Assembly: GCA_902780635.1 (NCBI GenBank)
Contig: CACZGH010000008.1
Span: 50,948-114,947 of the forward strand
Direction: 5' to 3'
Length of the DNA stretch: 64,000 bases
From: an uncultured Prevotellaceae bacterium
GTDB lineage: Bacteria; Bacteroidota; Bacteroidia; Bacteroidales; Bacteroidaceae
The notes below the pieces were generated by a model that searched no databases, was not told where the DNA came from, and worked only from the letters and a program-made list of their open reading frames with translations. The translations under genes and the position numbers were made by a program. Position 1 is the stretch's first letter; each line of letters begins with the position of its first letter. Below are positions 42,328 through 52,600 of the stretch, piece by piece.

Positions 42328-43683
42328 ATGACTAAGGCCTTTTTTCTTGGCTTGGCGCTGTTGGCATCAGTTGCTGTTCATGCGCAGTCTATTTATGACA
42401 TTACCCGTTTTGGTGCCGTTGGAGATGGTGTAACCAATGATGCCGCCGCCATTCAGCAAGCCATCGACCGCTGTACAGCCGAGGGTGGGGGAGTGGTGTT
42501 GGTGCCACGTGGCCATACCTTCGTCAGTGGTCCTGTGCAGTTGAAGTCGAATGTGGAGCTGCATGTGGAGGCCACCGCGGTGCTCAAAGCACATCCCGAT
42601 GAGGGTATCTATCACCTGAGTGCCTTTGGTGCCAACGAGGGTGAGGGTATGATGTGGCTCTATGCTGATGGTGCTGAGAATATCTCTATCACTGGTAAAG
42701 GCACGATTCATGGCAACGGCATCGCCTTTATGGGCGCCGAGTTGGACGACTCTTATGAGTTGAAGCCTGTCACCACCTTCGACCCCCGTCCCCATGTACT
42801 GACACTCATAGGGGTGAGAAACCTGACCATCCGTGATGTCACCATCTGCGAGGGTGCTTACTGGACGGTCCATCTGGTAGGGTGTGATGAGGCTGTCATC
42901 GACGGCATCAACCTGCTCAACAACCTCAAGATACGCAACGGCGACGGCATCGACCTCGACCACTCGAAGAATGTGCGTATTTCCAATTGTCATATCACCA
43001 GTGGCGACGACTGTATATGCTTGAAAAACCGCCGTGAGTTTGAGCAATATGGTTCCTGCCATGACATCGTGGTGACCAACTGTGTGATGACCAGTCGCTC
43101 GTGTGCCATCAAGATAGGCAGCGAGAACATGGACAGTATTTATAATGTTTTGTTTGACAACTGTGTGATCACTGCCTCCAACCGCGGCTTGGGCATCCAG
43201 AACCGCGATGAAGGCACCGTCACAGATGTCATCTTCTCCAACATCCTGCTCGACTGTCGTCTGTGGTCGGATGTTTGGTGGGGCAAGGCAGAGCCTATCT
43301 ATGTCACCTCCTATCCACGCGCCAATGGCAATCACAAAGACGCCAACTGGCGATTCCCCAAAGGACAGATTGAGGGGCGTTGTGGCGAGGTGAGCCGCAT
43401 CTACTTCAATCAGATCACCGCCACTGCCGAGAATGGCTGTTTCATAGGTGGAGACACTCCTGACAAGGTGCGGCAGATATATTTAAATAATGTGAAACTC
43501 CATCTGCGGCCCTCTTCCCGTTATGCCACCGGCGCCTATGACAAGCGTCCCTGCAAGGGTGAAGGCTTCGTCAAGGGTGATGTCTATGGCGTGTATGTGG
43601 AGCAGTCGCAGGAAGTGTTTGTCAATGACCTCCTTGTCGACAATCACCTCCCCAACTATGGTGGCGATGTGAGAAGACCATGA
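42328..43683 (+). CDS. GH28-family polygalacturonase-like enzyme with altered catalytic motif
   Basis: Secreted beta-helix protein of 451 residues with signal peptide ending VAVHAQ, followed by the GH28 start YDITRFGAVGDGVTNDAAAIQQAID. Two acidic motifs are intact: NGDG (D206) and SGDD (D227/D228). The third motif, normally G/S-H-G, reads SRS (256-258), and the RIK motif is replaced by RGLGIQ (286-291). The product therefore belongs to a divergent GH28 branch that may act on a different uronic-acid or rhamnose linkage. The gene opens a rightward operon and lies 49 bp before a susC gene. Confidence 0.87.
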   Translation: MTKAFFLGLALLASVAVHAQSIYDITRFGAVGDGVTNDAAAIQQAIDRCTAEGGGVVLVPRGHTFVSGPVQLKSNVELHVEATAVLKAHPDEGIYHLSAFGANEGEGMMWLYADGAENISITGKGTIHGNGIAFMGAELDDSYELKPVTTFDPRPHVLTLIGVRNLTIRDVTICEGAYWTVHLVGCDEAVIDGINLLNNLKIRNGDGIDLDHSKNVRISNCHITSGDDCICLKNRREFEQYGSCHDIVVTNCVMTSRSCAIKIGSENMDSIYNVLFDNCVITASNRGLGIQNRDEGTVTDVIFSNILLDCRLWSDVWWGKAEPIYVTSYPRANGNHKDANWRFPKGQIEGRCGEVSRIYFNQITATAENGCFIGGDTPDKVRQIYLNNVKLHLRPSSRYATGAYDKRPCKGEGFVKGDVYGVYVEQSQEVFVNDLLVDNHLPNYGGDVRRP

Positions 43684-43732
43684 GATGAATATAACTTAAT
43701 CATTTATATTTTTAATCCAAAAAAAGATCATT

Positions 43733-46720
43733 ATGCTAAGATTACGAAACCAAGCAAAAACGGTTTTGCGGAAATCTCTGATTTCTGCGGCATTGTTGTT
43801 GTGTGGCACCGTGGCGATGGCTCAGAACAATGTGTCTGGTGTCATCACCGATGAGAACGGTGACCCGCTGATTGGAGTGACTGTCGTGGAAGTAGGCACG
43901 CAGAATGCTGCTGTGACTGACATTAACGGCCGTTATACCCTCAATGTGAAAAACGGTGCTAAACTTAATGTCACCTATGTGGGATTTGAGCCTCAGACCA
44001 TCACAGCTGGACAAAGTATCAGTCTGAAAGAGGATAATGCCACGCTTAATGAAGTTGTGGTAGTGGGTTACGGTACCATGCGCCGTAAAGATGTGACCAG
44101 CTCCATCACCACCGTACAGGCTAAAGACCTCAACAAGGGTGTCTTCACCGACCCTGCTTCTATGCTGCAAGGCAAGGTGGCAGGTCTGGTTGTCACTTCA
44201 TCTGGTGACCCCAATGGAAGTCCTTCTATCACCCTGCGTGGTGCCTCCTCACTGCGCGAAGGTGCTGCCATGCAGCCTTACTATGTGATTGATGGAATCC
44301 CCGGTGTTGACATCTCCATGGTGGCCCCCGATGATATTGAGACCATCGACGTGCTTCGCGATGCCACCGCTACTGCCATTTATGGTTCGAAAGCTGCCAA
44401 TGGTGTGATTATCATCACTACCAAGAGTGGTGGCAAGACCGAGCGCACCAATGTGAGCTACAATGGCTATGTCGCTTTTGACAATATCGCCAAGACCCTT
44501 GATGTGGCCACTGCCGATGATATCCGTCAGTATGTCAAGGCTAACAACATTGACTATGCCTACGACAAGGGCGGCAATACCGACTGGCAAGACGAAGTGC
44601 TCCGCACCGGTATCAGCCACAACCACAACGTCTCCATCAATGGTGGTTCAGCCAAGACCAAATACATGGCCAGTATCAACTACATGAACCGTGAAGGTGT
44701 GATTGACGGCTCCCACATGAACCGCCTCAACGTCCGTTCGCTCATTTCGACAAAGGTGCTGAAAGACCGTTTGGAACTCTCTGTAGGCCTCAACTCCATG
44801 TATGGCAAGCACGTGGGTGTGCCCATGGGCGACACGGGTGCCTCTGTGCTCGATGCCATGAACTACTTCAATCCGACCAACAATATCAAGAACGATGATG
44901 GTTCTTGGGTGATTGGTGAAGGTTCTGCCAACTACAACCCTGTTTCGTTGATCAACGAGGATACCTCGGAGACCATGTGGAAGCGTAACCAGATTGTGGC
45001 TAAGGCTACTTTGAACATTATCGAGGGCCTGAACTGGAATACCAACTACTCTTACAATAATCGTCAGAGCACTTACAGTTCTTATCATTCCCACTACACC
45101 CAGTTGGTGCCCTACAATGCCTATAATGGTACTGCCAATCGCAACACCTATTTCGGTGACGACCATACTTTCGAGACCTATCTCAACTACGACCAGACCT
45201 TTGCTAAGGTGCACAAGCTCGCACTGATGGCAGGTTACTCATGGGAGGAGCGCAACTCGAATGACGGTTTCGGCCTTGAGGTACACAACTTCTTCGATGA
45301 CTATCTGAAATGGAACCAGCTGACCTATGCCGGCACCATCGACGGTATGCCTGCTGTGCAGAGTGGTACAAAAGAGACTGTTCGCAACATCTCTTTCTAC
45401 GGACGTGCCAGCTATTCTTACAACAGCCGTTATATGTTGCAAGCTACCCTGCGTCGCGACGGTTCGTCCGTATTTGGCAAAGACCATCGCTGGGGTACCT
45501 TCCCCTCTGTATCTGTGGCATGGAACATCACAGAAGAAGACTTCATGAAGACACAGAACGTGTTCAGCAACTTGAAGCTGCGTATGGGTTACGGTGTCAG
45601 TGGTAATGCCCTTGGCTTCGGTGCCTACTCATCAGTGGCCACCTATGGTGCCACAGGTTCCACTTTCACCTACGGCGGCAACCAGTGGGCCATTCTCGGT
45701 GCCACAAAACTGGCCAATCCCGACCTGAAATGGGAGTCGACCGGCATGTTCAACATCGGTATTGACTATGCCCTTTGGGGTGGCCGTATCAATGGTAGCT
45801 TGGAGTTCTATAACAAGAAGACCACTGACCTGATTTGGAACTATCCTGTCTCCACCGTCATCTATCCATTTGACAACATCGCAGCCAACGTGGGTGAAAT
45901 CACCAACAATGGTGTGGAGTTCTCCATCAACATCGACGCCATCCGTACCCAGGACTTCAACTGGATGACAACCCTCAACCTGGCTCACAACTCCAATAAG
46001 GTGAACAAGCTCTCCAACGAAAAGTTCCAGACCTCAACCTTCACACAGGGCGATCCTATGGTGGCAGGTGTCTCTGCCAATGGCTATACCCAGCGTGTGA
46101 TGGAAGGCGAGCCTCTCGGCACCTTCTTCCTCTATGAGTTTGCTGGTTATGGCAGCGAAGGCAAGGCTACTTACTATGTACGTGACGACGATGGCAACAA
46201 GACTGGTGAGACCACCAGTGCTCCAGAGTTCAAGGACCGTTACATTGCCGGCAATGCACAGCCCAAGCTCAACTTTGGTTGGAACAATACCCTTTCATAC
46301 AAGAACTGGACCGCCACATTGTTCTTCACAGGCGTTTTGGGCAATAAGATTTACAACGGTTCGCGCGCTCACTATACCGCTCCCGATTTCTTTGCCGGTG
46401 GCAAGAACGTGCTCAAGGAGTTCCTCACAGACCGTCCTGTGGCCGACAACCTGAGTAATATTCCTTCCGACCGTTTCCTCGAGGACGGCAACTACCTGCG
46501 TTTGCAGACCCTCTCTATTGGCTACACCTTTAATCAACTGGGTGGTTGGCTGCAGAGCTTACAGTTGTATGCTACCTGCAACAATGTCTTCACTATCACC
46601 GGATACAAAGGACTTGATCCTGAGGTGAATATGGGTGGCATCCAGCCAGGTGTTGACTTCCGTTGGAGCAACTATCCTCACACACGTACTATCATGGCTG
46701 GCGTAAGGGTTAATTTCTAA
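43733..46720 (+). CDS. SusC/RagA-family TonB-dependent transporter, second locus
   Basis: TonB-dependent outer-membrane importer of 995 residues. The signal peptide is long (to about residue 31, TVAMAQ). It is followed by the regulatory-like domain NVSGVITDENGDPLIGVTVVE, then LNEVVVVGYGTMRRKDVTSSI, the plug domain with ITLRGASSL and YYVIDGIPG, and a barrel ending TIMAGVRVNF. It follows the GH28 gene and precedes its susD partner by 20 bp. By context the ligand is probably a pectic oligosaccharide different from that of the first locus; the two SusC proteins are only distantly similar in the plug. Confidence 0.94.
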   Translation: MLRLRNQAKTVLRKSLISAALLLCGTVAMAQNNVSGVITDENGDPLIGVTVVEVGTQNAAVTDINGRYTLNVKNGAKLNVTYVGFEPQTITAGQSISLKEDNATLNEVVVVGYGTMRRKDVTSSITTVQAKDLNKGVFTDPASMLQGKVAGLVVTSSGDPNGSPSITLRGASSLREGAAMQPYYVIDGIPGVDISMVAPDDIETIDVLRDATATAIYGSKAANGVIIITTKSGGKTERTNVSYNGYVAFDNIAKTLDVATADDIRQYVKANNIDYAYDKGGNTDWQDEVLRTGISHNHNVSINGGSAKTKYMASINYMNREGVIDGSHMNRLNVRSLISTKVLKDRLELSVGLNSMYGKHVGVPMGDTGASVLDAMNYFNPTNNIKNDDGSWVIGEGSANYNPVSLINEDTSETMWKRNQIVAKATLNIIEGLNWNTNYSYNNRQSTYSSYHSHYTQLVPYNAYNGTANRNTYFGDDHTFETYLNYDQTFAKVHKLALMAGYSWEERNSNDGFGLEVHNFFDDYLKWNQLTYAGTIDGMPAVQSGTKETVRNISFYGRASYSYNSRYMLQATLRRDGSSVFGKDHRWGTFPSVSVAWNITEEDFMKTQNVFSNLKLRMGYGVSGNALGFGAYSSVATYGATGSTFTYGGNQWAILGATKLANPDLKWESTGMFNIGIDYALWGGRINGSLEFYNKKTTDLIWNYPVSTVIYPFDNIAANVGEITNNGVEFSINIDAIRTQDFNWMTTLNLAHNSNKVNKLSNEKFQTSTFTQGDPMVAGVSANGYTQRVMEGEPLGTFFLYEFAGYGSEGKATYYVRDDDGNKTGETTSAPEFKDRYIAGNAQPKLNFGWNNTLSYKNWTATLFFTGVLGNKIYNGSRAHYTAPDFFAGGKNVLKEFLTDRPVADNLSNIPSDRFLEDGNYLRLQTLSIGYTFNQLGGWLQSLQLYATCNNVFTITGYKGLDPEVNMGGIQPGVDFRWSNYPHTRTIMAGVRVNF

Positions 46721-46740
46721 TTTTTTAATGAAATAGCAAT

Positions 46741-48402
46741 ATGAAAACAAATATCAAGATATATTTTGCAGCCGTTCTCTCCGCATTGACCGTCGGCTGT
46801 ACCGATCTGGATGTTCCTGTAGAGTCGCAATATACCGCTTACCCCAATAGTGAGGCAGCGCTTGAGGCTCAGCTCTCAGGCATCTATTTCCAAATGCGCG
46901 ACTGCTTCGGACGTCGCTATATGGAAGGACTGGCCTTGTCGAGCGATGAGTACACAGCTGTGTCATATGGTGGTAACTGGTATGACAATGGCGCCTATGC
47001 TCACCCCAGTCTGCATAACTTCACTTATGAGGATGCTTCTATCGACTGGATGACTGTTCTTGCTTCAGGTGTAGTGAAGGCTAACGAGGTGATCGATAGT
47101 GATGCCGACGACAGCTACAAGGCTCCTGCCCGTGCTATGCGTGCTTTCTTTACCTTTATCATGATGGACTGTTGGGGTGATGTGGCTATCAATGACTCCA
47201 AACTTGCCAGTGAGATTGACCTGGAGAAGCGCCAGCCTCGTGCCGATGTGGCCCGCTGGATAGAGAAAGAGCTCAAGGAGATTATCCCACAGCTGACTAC
47301 CGAGACCACAGGTGAGAACTATGGCAAGCCCAACAAGTATATGGCTCAGGCTCTGCTTGCCAAATTGTATATCAACTGGCCTGTCTATACCGCATCATCA
47401 GTTGAGGCTTACGATGCCAACTCTTATTCTACAGAGAAACTGGCCGATTGTATCGCTGTCTGTGATGAGATTATCAAATCGGGCAAGTTTGAACTCGGTC
47501 CTGATCCCTACCGTTTCAAGTTTGCTTCCGACAACACCGAGCGTGTGCAGAATGGAACGATCAAAGACTTCATCTATGCCATGCCTTATCACACCACACA
47601 GGCTACTGGTATGCAGTATGGCCGTTCTCACTCCTATAAGGATGTGAAGAACCTCAAGCCCAGCTACTATGGTGAGACACTGACCAACTCGGGTGGTGGC
47701 TATGTCACGATGACTCCGGAATTTGTGAAATTGTTCAACCTGAAGGGCGACGAGCGCAACAAGCTCATCATTGGTCTTTCAGAAAACCTTGATGACTATC
47801 GCTATGCTACTGGCGGTGACGAGAATACCGTTTATGTATACGACCCAGCCACCTTGCTTCCTACTACCGAGGTTTGCAAAGACAAGGAAGGCAATCCTTT
47901 GAAACTCAGCCGCAACATCAATCTTGTGGAGAGAGATTTCACCATCAATGTGGGTGACAATCTTACAGGATGGCGTCAGGGCTGCCGCAACTTGAAATGG
48001 CATGTCACCAAAAACGATTATGCCAATGGCCGTAACCAATCCAACGATATTCCTCTGCTCCGTTATGCCGACGTGCTGTTGATGAAGGCTGAGGCCCTCG
48101 TCCGTCAGGGCAAGGCATCCGATGCCACCTCTTTGGTGAACCAGATTCGTGCTTACGCTCATGCAGAGCAGCTTGACCATGCTCCGACGCTGAACGATAT
48201 CTACGAAGAGCGTGGCCGTGAGTTCTTTGATGAGAATATGCGCCGTTGTGATATGATTCGTTTCGGCCATTTCGAGGATGAGTACTTCCCCCATTACAAT
48301 GGTTTCCCGACAGCCAACTTCGACAAGACTCGTCGTGTGTTCCCCATCAACAAGAGCATGCTCGACTTGAACCCGAAGTGGACACAGAACGCCGGTTATT
48401 AA
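46741..48402 (+). CDS. SusD/RagB-family lipoprotein, second locus
   Basis: Outer-membrane glycan-binding lipoprotein partner of the upstream SusC. The lipobox Cys is C20 (ALTVGC), followed by TDLDVPVESQYT. SusD helical features include LEAQLSGIYFQMRDCFG, YMAQALLAKLYINWPVY and PLLRYADVLLMKAEALVRQGKASDATSLVNQIRA-type helices. The last 100 residues carry YEERGREFFDENMRRCDMIRFG, the conserved C-terminal segment. At 553 residues it is normal. A strong terminator follows, so the GH28-susC-susD unit ends here. No separate surface glycan-binding lipoprotein gene belongs to this unit. Confidence 0.94.
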   Translation: MKTNIKIYFAAVLSALTVGCTDLDVPVESQYTAYPNSEAALEAQLSGIYFQMRDCFGRRYMEGLALSSDEYTAVSYGGNWYDNGAYAHPSLHNFTYEDASIDWMTVLASGVVKANEVIDSDADDSYKAPARAMRAFFTFIMMDCWGDVAINDSKLASEIDLEKRQPRADVARWIEKELKEIIPQLTTETTGENYGKPNKYMAQALLAKLYINWPVYTASSVEAYDANSYSTEKLADCIAVCDEIIKSGKFELGPDPYRFKFASDNTERVQNGTIKDFIYAMPYHTTQATGMQYGRSHSYKDVKNLKPSYYGETLTNSGGGYVTMTPEFVKLFNLKGDERNKLIIGLSENLDDYRYATGGDENTVYVYDPATLLPTTEVCKDKEGNPLKLSRNINLVERDFTINVGDNLTGWRQGCRNLKWHVTKNDYANGRNQSNDIPLLRYADVLLMKAEALVRQGKASDATSLVNQIRAYAHAEQLDHAPTLNDIYEERGREFFDENMRRCDMIRFGHFEDEYFPHYNGFPTANFDKTRRVFPINKSMLDLNPKWTQNAGY

Positions 48403-48411
48403 TGATTTATT

Positions 48412-48445
48412 CCATAGGGGCTTCAAAAGCCCCTATGGTTTTTTT
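48412..48445 (+). terminator. Intrinsic terminator of the GH28-SusCD operon
   Basis: CCATAGGGGCTT (48412-48423) pairs perfectly with AAGCCCCTATGG (48427-48438), loop CAAA-like, followed by seven T. Confidence 0.92.
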
Positions 48446-48478
48446 GTAAGTAGGTAGTTTTTTCATTGTAAGGTGGTG

Positions 48479-49267
48479 ATGAAAAAGGTTGTTGTTTTTT
48501 CCTTTTTGCTAGTAGTTGGTGTGCTGTCTGTCTGTGCACAGCATCATATAGAGATTGTGGTGCACCGAGGCGCGAATGCTTTGGCACCCGAGAACACGGT
48601 GGCCTCTGCCTTCGCTGCTTTAAAGCATGGTGCCACATGGGTAGAGGTGGATGTCCGTGTCTCAAAGGACGGTGTGTTGTACAATCTTCATGATGCGACG
48701 CTCGATCGCACCACTAACGGGCATGGACTATTGGCCGACATGCTGTCGGAAGAAGTGGACCGTCTGGATGCAGGCAGTTGGTTTTCTCCCGCCTTTCAGG
48801 GAACCCGTCTTCCCCGTATCAGTGAGATGCTCGACTCCTTGCGGGGAAAGAGCAACGTGTTCTTCGATGTGAAGCGTGGCACCCCCATCCCTGCTTTGGT
48901 GAATTTAGTGCGTGCAAAAGGATTTTCCGACAAGAGTTTTTTCTGGTTTGGCGACGAGCAGATGTTGCGTGAGTTTATCCATCTGGCCCCAGAGATGAAG
49001 ATCAAGGTCAATGCCTCCGATCTTCGTCGGCTGAAATACTGGCAGCGTATATGCCGCCCCTCTTACGTAGAGATTGCACCAGAGCGTATCACCCCACGCT
49101 TCCTGCGTTATTGCCATCGTCATGGCATCCGTGTGATGGCCGCTTGTCAGGAAGATGACATCTCTCAATTTCAGACCGTTATCGACCGTCGTGCCGATCT
49201 GGTGAATCTCGACCGCCCTGAGATTTTTTGGCCGATGGTACGAGACACCCTTCCACCGGCTCCCTAA
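48479..49267 (+). CDS. Secreted glycerophosphodiester phosphodiesterase-family protein
   Basis: Exported GDPD-family enzyme with a TIM-barrel fold, predicted to cleave glycerophosphodiesters to glycerol 3-phosphate and an alcohol. The signal peptide ends LSVCAQ. Catalytic segments are VVHRGANALAPENT (His-Arg), EVDVRVSKDGVLYNLHD (metal-binding Glu/Asp and second His) and DRTTNG. Late strands are shorter than in typical GDPD, giving 262 residues. ATG 48479 is preferred over GTG 48473. It sits between two SusC/D loci with a terminator before it, so it is transcribed separately or by read-through. A role in teichoic acid or phospholipid headgroup turnover is possible, as is action on a phosphorylated glycan. 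Confidence 0.86.
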   Translation: MKKVVVFSFLLVVGVLSVCAQHHIEIVVHRGANALAPENTVASAFAALKHGATWVEVDVRVSKDGVLYNLHDATLDRTTNGHGLLADMLSEEVDRLDAGSWFSPAFQGTRLPRISEMLDSLRGKSNVFFDVKRGTPIPALVNLVRAKGFSDKSFFWFGDEQMLREFIHLAPEMKIKVNASDLRRLKYWQRICRPSYVEIAPERITPRFLRYCHRHGIRVMAACQEDDISQFQTVIDRRADLVNLDRPEIFWPMVRDTLPPAP

Positions 49268-49607
49268 TACAACGATACCACGCAATGGTATATCACCGAT
49301 TGAAAGAGTGAGAGACCTTCATCCTTGCAGGCCGCCCGTTTCTTTCAAGAAAAATGATAACATCCTCTTTCCACTGCTCATGAAAATGGCGGTGGATTTT
49401 TTTTATCAAAAATAAGTGTATTTTTGCCAATTATTACTTGTTTGTTTACATTTTTATTTTTTTCTTTGCATCGCATTATCAATTTTTTTCTCATAAGACG
49501 TGAGAAGCCACGACTATCATCTGTAGTGATTACAGAGTATGTTCTTATACAATCGATAAAAACTAACCAATTAGTGTATATTTTTCGTAACTTAAAAACT
49601 ATCAACA
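49268..49607. other. Leader and promoter region of the third SusC operon
   Basis: A 340-bp AT-rich spacer. A -7 element TATTTTTG lies at 49419-49426 and leaves a leader of about 175 bases. The leader contains a small hairpin, TTCTCA-TAAGACG-TGAGAA, near 49488-49506. No open frame of note was found. Confidence 0.55.
49419..49426 (+). promoter_or_regulatory. -7 element of the third SusC operon
   Basis: TATTTTTG matches TAnnTTTG. No clear TTTG lies at the proper distance upstream, which fits an activator-dependent promoter. Confidence 0.45.
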
Positions 49608-52600
49608 ATGGGAAAACAAGTATTATTCTCTGTGATGCTCGTTATTGGGCTCATGGGAGGCCTTGCTGCCAGTACAGCTCCAGTGATGGCCTCAGTGACA
49701 CAGACGCAGCCCATCAAGGTCAGTGGACAAATCGTTGACCAGGATGGCATGCCCCTCATTGGTGCCACCATCATGGTGAAAGGCTCCAAAGACGGAGTCG
49801 TCACCGACTTGGACGGCAATTTCCAGCTCGATGCCCCCGCCAACGCTACCCTCGTGGTGAGTTATGTGGGTTTCAAAGACCGTGAGATCGCTGTCAATGG
49901 TCGTGCTGTGCTTGGTGAGATTGAACTTTCCTCCGATGACCAGATGCTTGAGCAAGTGGTGGTCGTGGGTTATGGTACACAAAAGAAAGCCGACCTCACC
50001 GGTTCCGTTTCTATCGTCAACGCCGAGGAGATGAAGCGTGTGTCCAACTCCAACATCTCTACCATGCTCGAAGGTAAGGTAGCCGGTGTGCAGATTACCT
50101 CCGATGGTCAGCCAGGTGCCGACCCGACAGTGAGAATCCGTGGTATCGGCTCCTTTGGAAGTACTGCCCCTCTGTATGTGGTCGACGGTGTGCCTATGGG
50201 TACCACCATTCGCGACTTCTCCCCCAATGACATTGCCACCATCCAGGTGCTGAAAGACGCTTCTGCCGGTGCCATCTACGGTTCTCGTGCCGCCAATGGT
50301 GTGATCATCATCACTACCAAGAACGGACAGAAAGATCAGCCTCTGAAACTGGATTACAAAGGTTATTTTGGTGTTGACCAGATTTCCAAGAATGTTTACG
50401 ATGTGATGGACGCCGACCAGTACAGTCAGTATCTTGGTCAGGCCTGTGCCAACTCAGGCACCCCCCTGCCCGGTGGTTATAGCCTCAACGATGGGCGCTA
50501 CCGTTTCCAGGATGGCACCAATACCGACTGGTTTGACGAGGTGTTCAAGACAGGCATCCGCCAGAACCACAACATCAACTTGAGTGGTGGTGGAGCCAAC
50601 AATACATACAATGTGGGTCTCGACTACTTCAACCAGAAAGGAACCCTCGAGGGTGCCGGTCCTAACTATGAGCGTTTCACTGCACGTGTGAACAACACGA
50701 TGGACACCAAGTTCATCAAATTCCGCACCAGCCTTGTCTACTCACACTCCAACCAAGATGGTATGGGCCTCTCCAATGCCTCAGAGTATGTGCAGGGACT
50801 CTATGGTGATGTGACCAACGTGCTACGCGGCACGCTGCTCATGCAGCCCACCATCAAGGCATATGATGACGCCACATGGGTGCTCGACGACAAGGTAGGC
50901 TCTGCCAGCAGTTTCGGCTATGACGCCTATGGCTATGGTGTGTATTATGACACCGTTCACGGAGATATCTCCGCCTCCAACCCACTGTTGGTGAACCATC
51001 TGCTCACCCGCAACACCATCGTTGACCGTATCGTGGCTACAGGCTCCGCTGACGTCGACCTGTTCAAGATGTTTGGTTTTGAGTCGAAAAACCACCATCT
51101 CAATTATAAGCTCAATCTCTCCTACAGCAAGACTCACGCCAAGGATAAGACTTGGGTATCGGCATGGATACAGAGCAACCGTGTCTACCTCGACAAGAGC
51201 AATGAGAAACTCACTGAGAACAGCCGCACCTACGCCGACGCGCTGATAGAGAACACGCTGACCTATGACGGTACCATCGGTCTCCATCACCTCAACCTCG
51301 TGGTGGGCCAGACCTACGAAGAGGAGAACACCCATGAGCTGAATGCCTGGGGTGTCAACTTCCCTGAGCCCTATTTCCTGCAGATTGGCAATGCCACCAC
51401 CCGCGACGCCAGTTCTTTCGAGTTCAAGCATGCGCTTACTTCTTATATCGGTCGTCTCATCTACGACTATGACGGCAAGTACCTTCTCTCGGCCATCCTC
51501 CGTCGTGATGGTAGCTCACGTCTTACCAAGGACATCCGCTGGGGCACCTTCCCCTCTGTCTCCGTGGGATGGCGTTTCGACAAGGAGAATTTCTTCCCCA
51601 TCGACAGAAATATCGTCAATATGTTCAAAGTGCGCGCCAGCTATGGTGTCCTCGGTAATGAGAACATCGGTGAATACCAGTATCAGGCCACGATGAACCG
51701 CAACAACATGACCTACAGCTTCGGCAACACACCCGTCACTGGTTCTGCTGTTTCCACCTTCGTCAACGAGAATATCGCCTGGGAGAAGAAAAAGACCACC
51801 AACATCGGTATCGACCTCGCCTTGTTTAACAATCGTGTCGAGTTCACTGCCGAGTGGTACAAGAACCGCTCTGAAGACCTGCTCTACAGCGTGCCCGTGC
51901 CTGCCAATGCAGGTGTGGCCAACACCAGTGTGACCATGAATGCCGCATCCATGGACAACAGCGGTTTCGAGTTCTCTGCTACCTACCGCAACCGCGATCA
52001 CGCCCTGAAGTATGAGTTGAGCGCCAACCTGAGCACCCTGAAAAACAAGGTCACCTCACTTGGTTTTGGCACCGAGTCGTACATCACCGGAGCCTATGCC
52101 ACCTTCGTAGGTGAGGAGGTTGGACAGTTCTATGGCTGGGAGTATGAGGGTATTGCCCGTACACAGGCCGATTTGGACGGCCATGCCACTCAGCAGGGAG
52201 CCAATGTGGGCGACTGCCTCTACAAGGATGTCAGTGGTCCTGATGGCAACCCCGACGGTGTCATCGACGCCTACGACCAAGTGGTGCTTGGCAGCGGTCT
52301 GCCCAAGATGAATTTCGGTCTGAACGCCCACTTCGAGTACAAGCACTTCGACCTGAGCATCTCCACCTTTGGTGCACTCAACTATCACGTGTCAGATGAT
52401 ATCTACAACAGTCTGAACTCTTGCTACGGTTATTGGAACAAAGATGTGGCCATCCTCGACGCCAACCGTTGGTCGGACGATGGTTCCACCTATCTCTCCA
52501 ATGTGCCACGCACTTACGCTGCCAACAATGCCACTCTGGCATGGAACGACCTCTTCAGTGACCGTAAGATACAGAACGCCGCTTATTGGAAGATCGCCAA

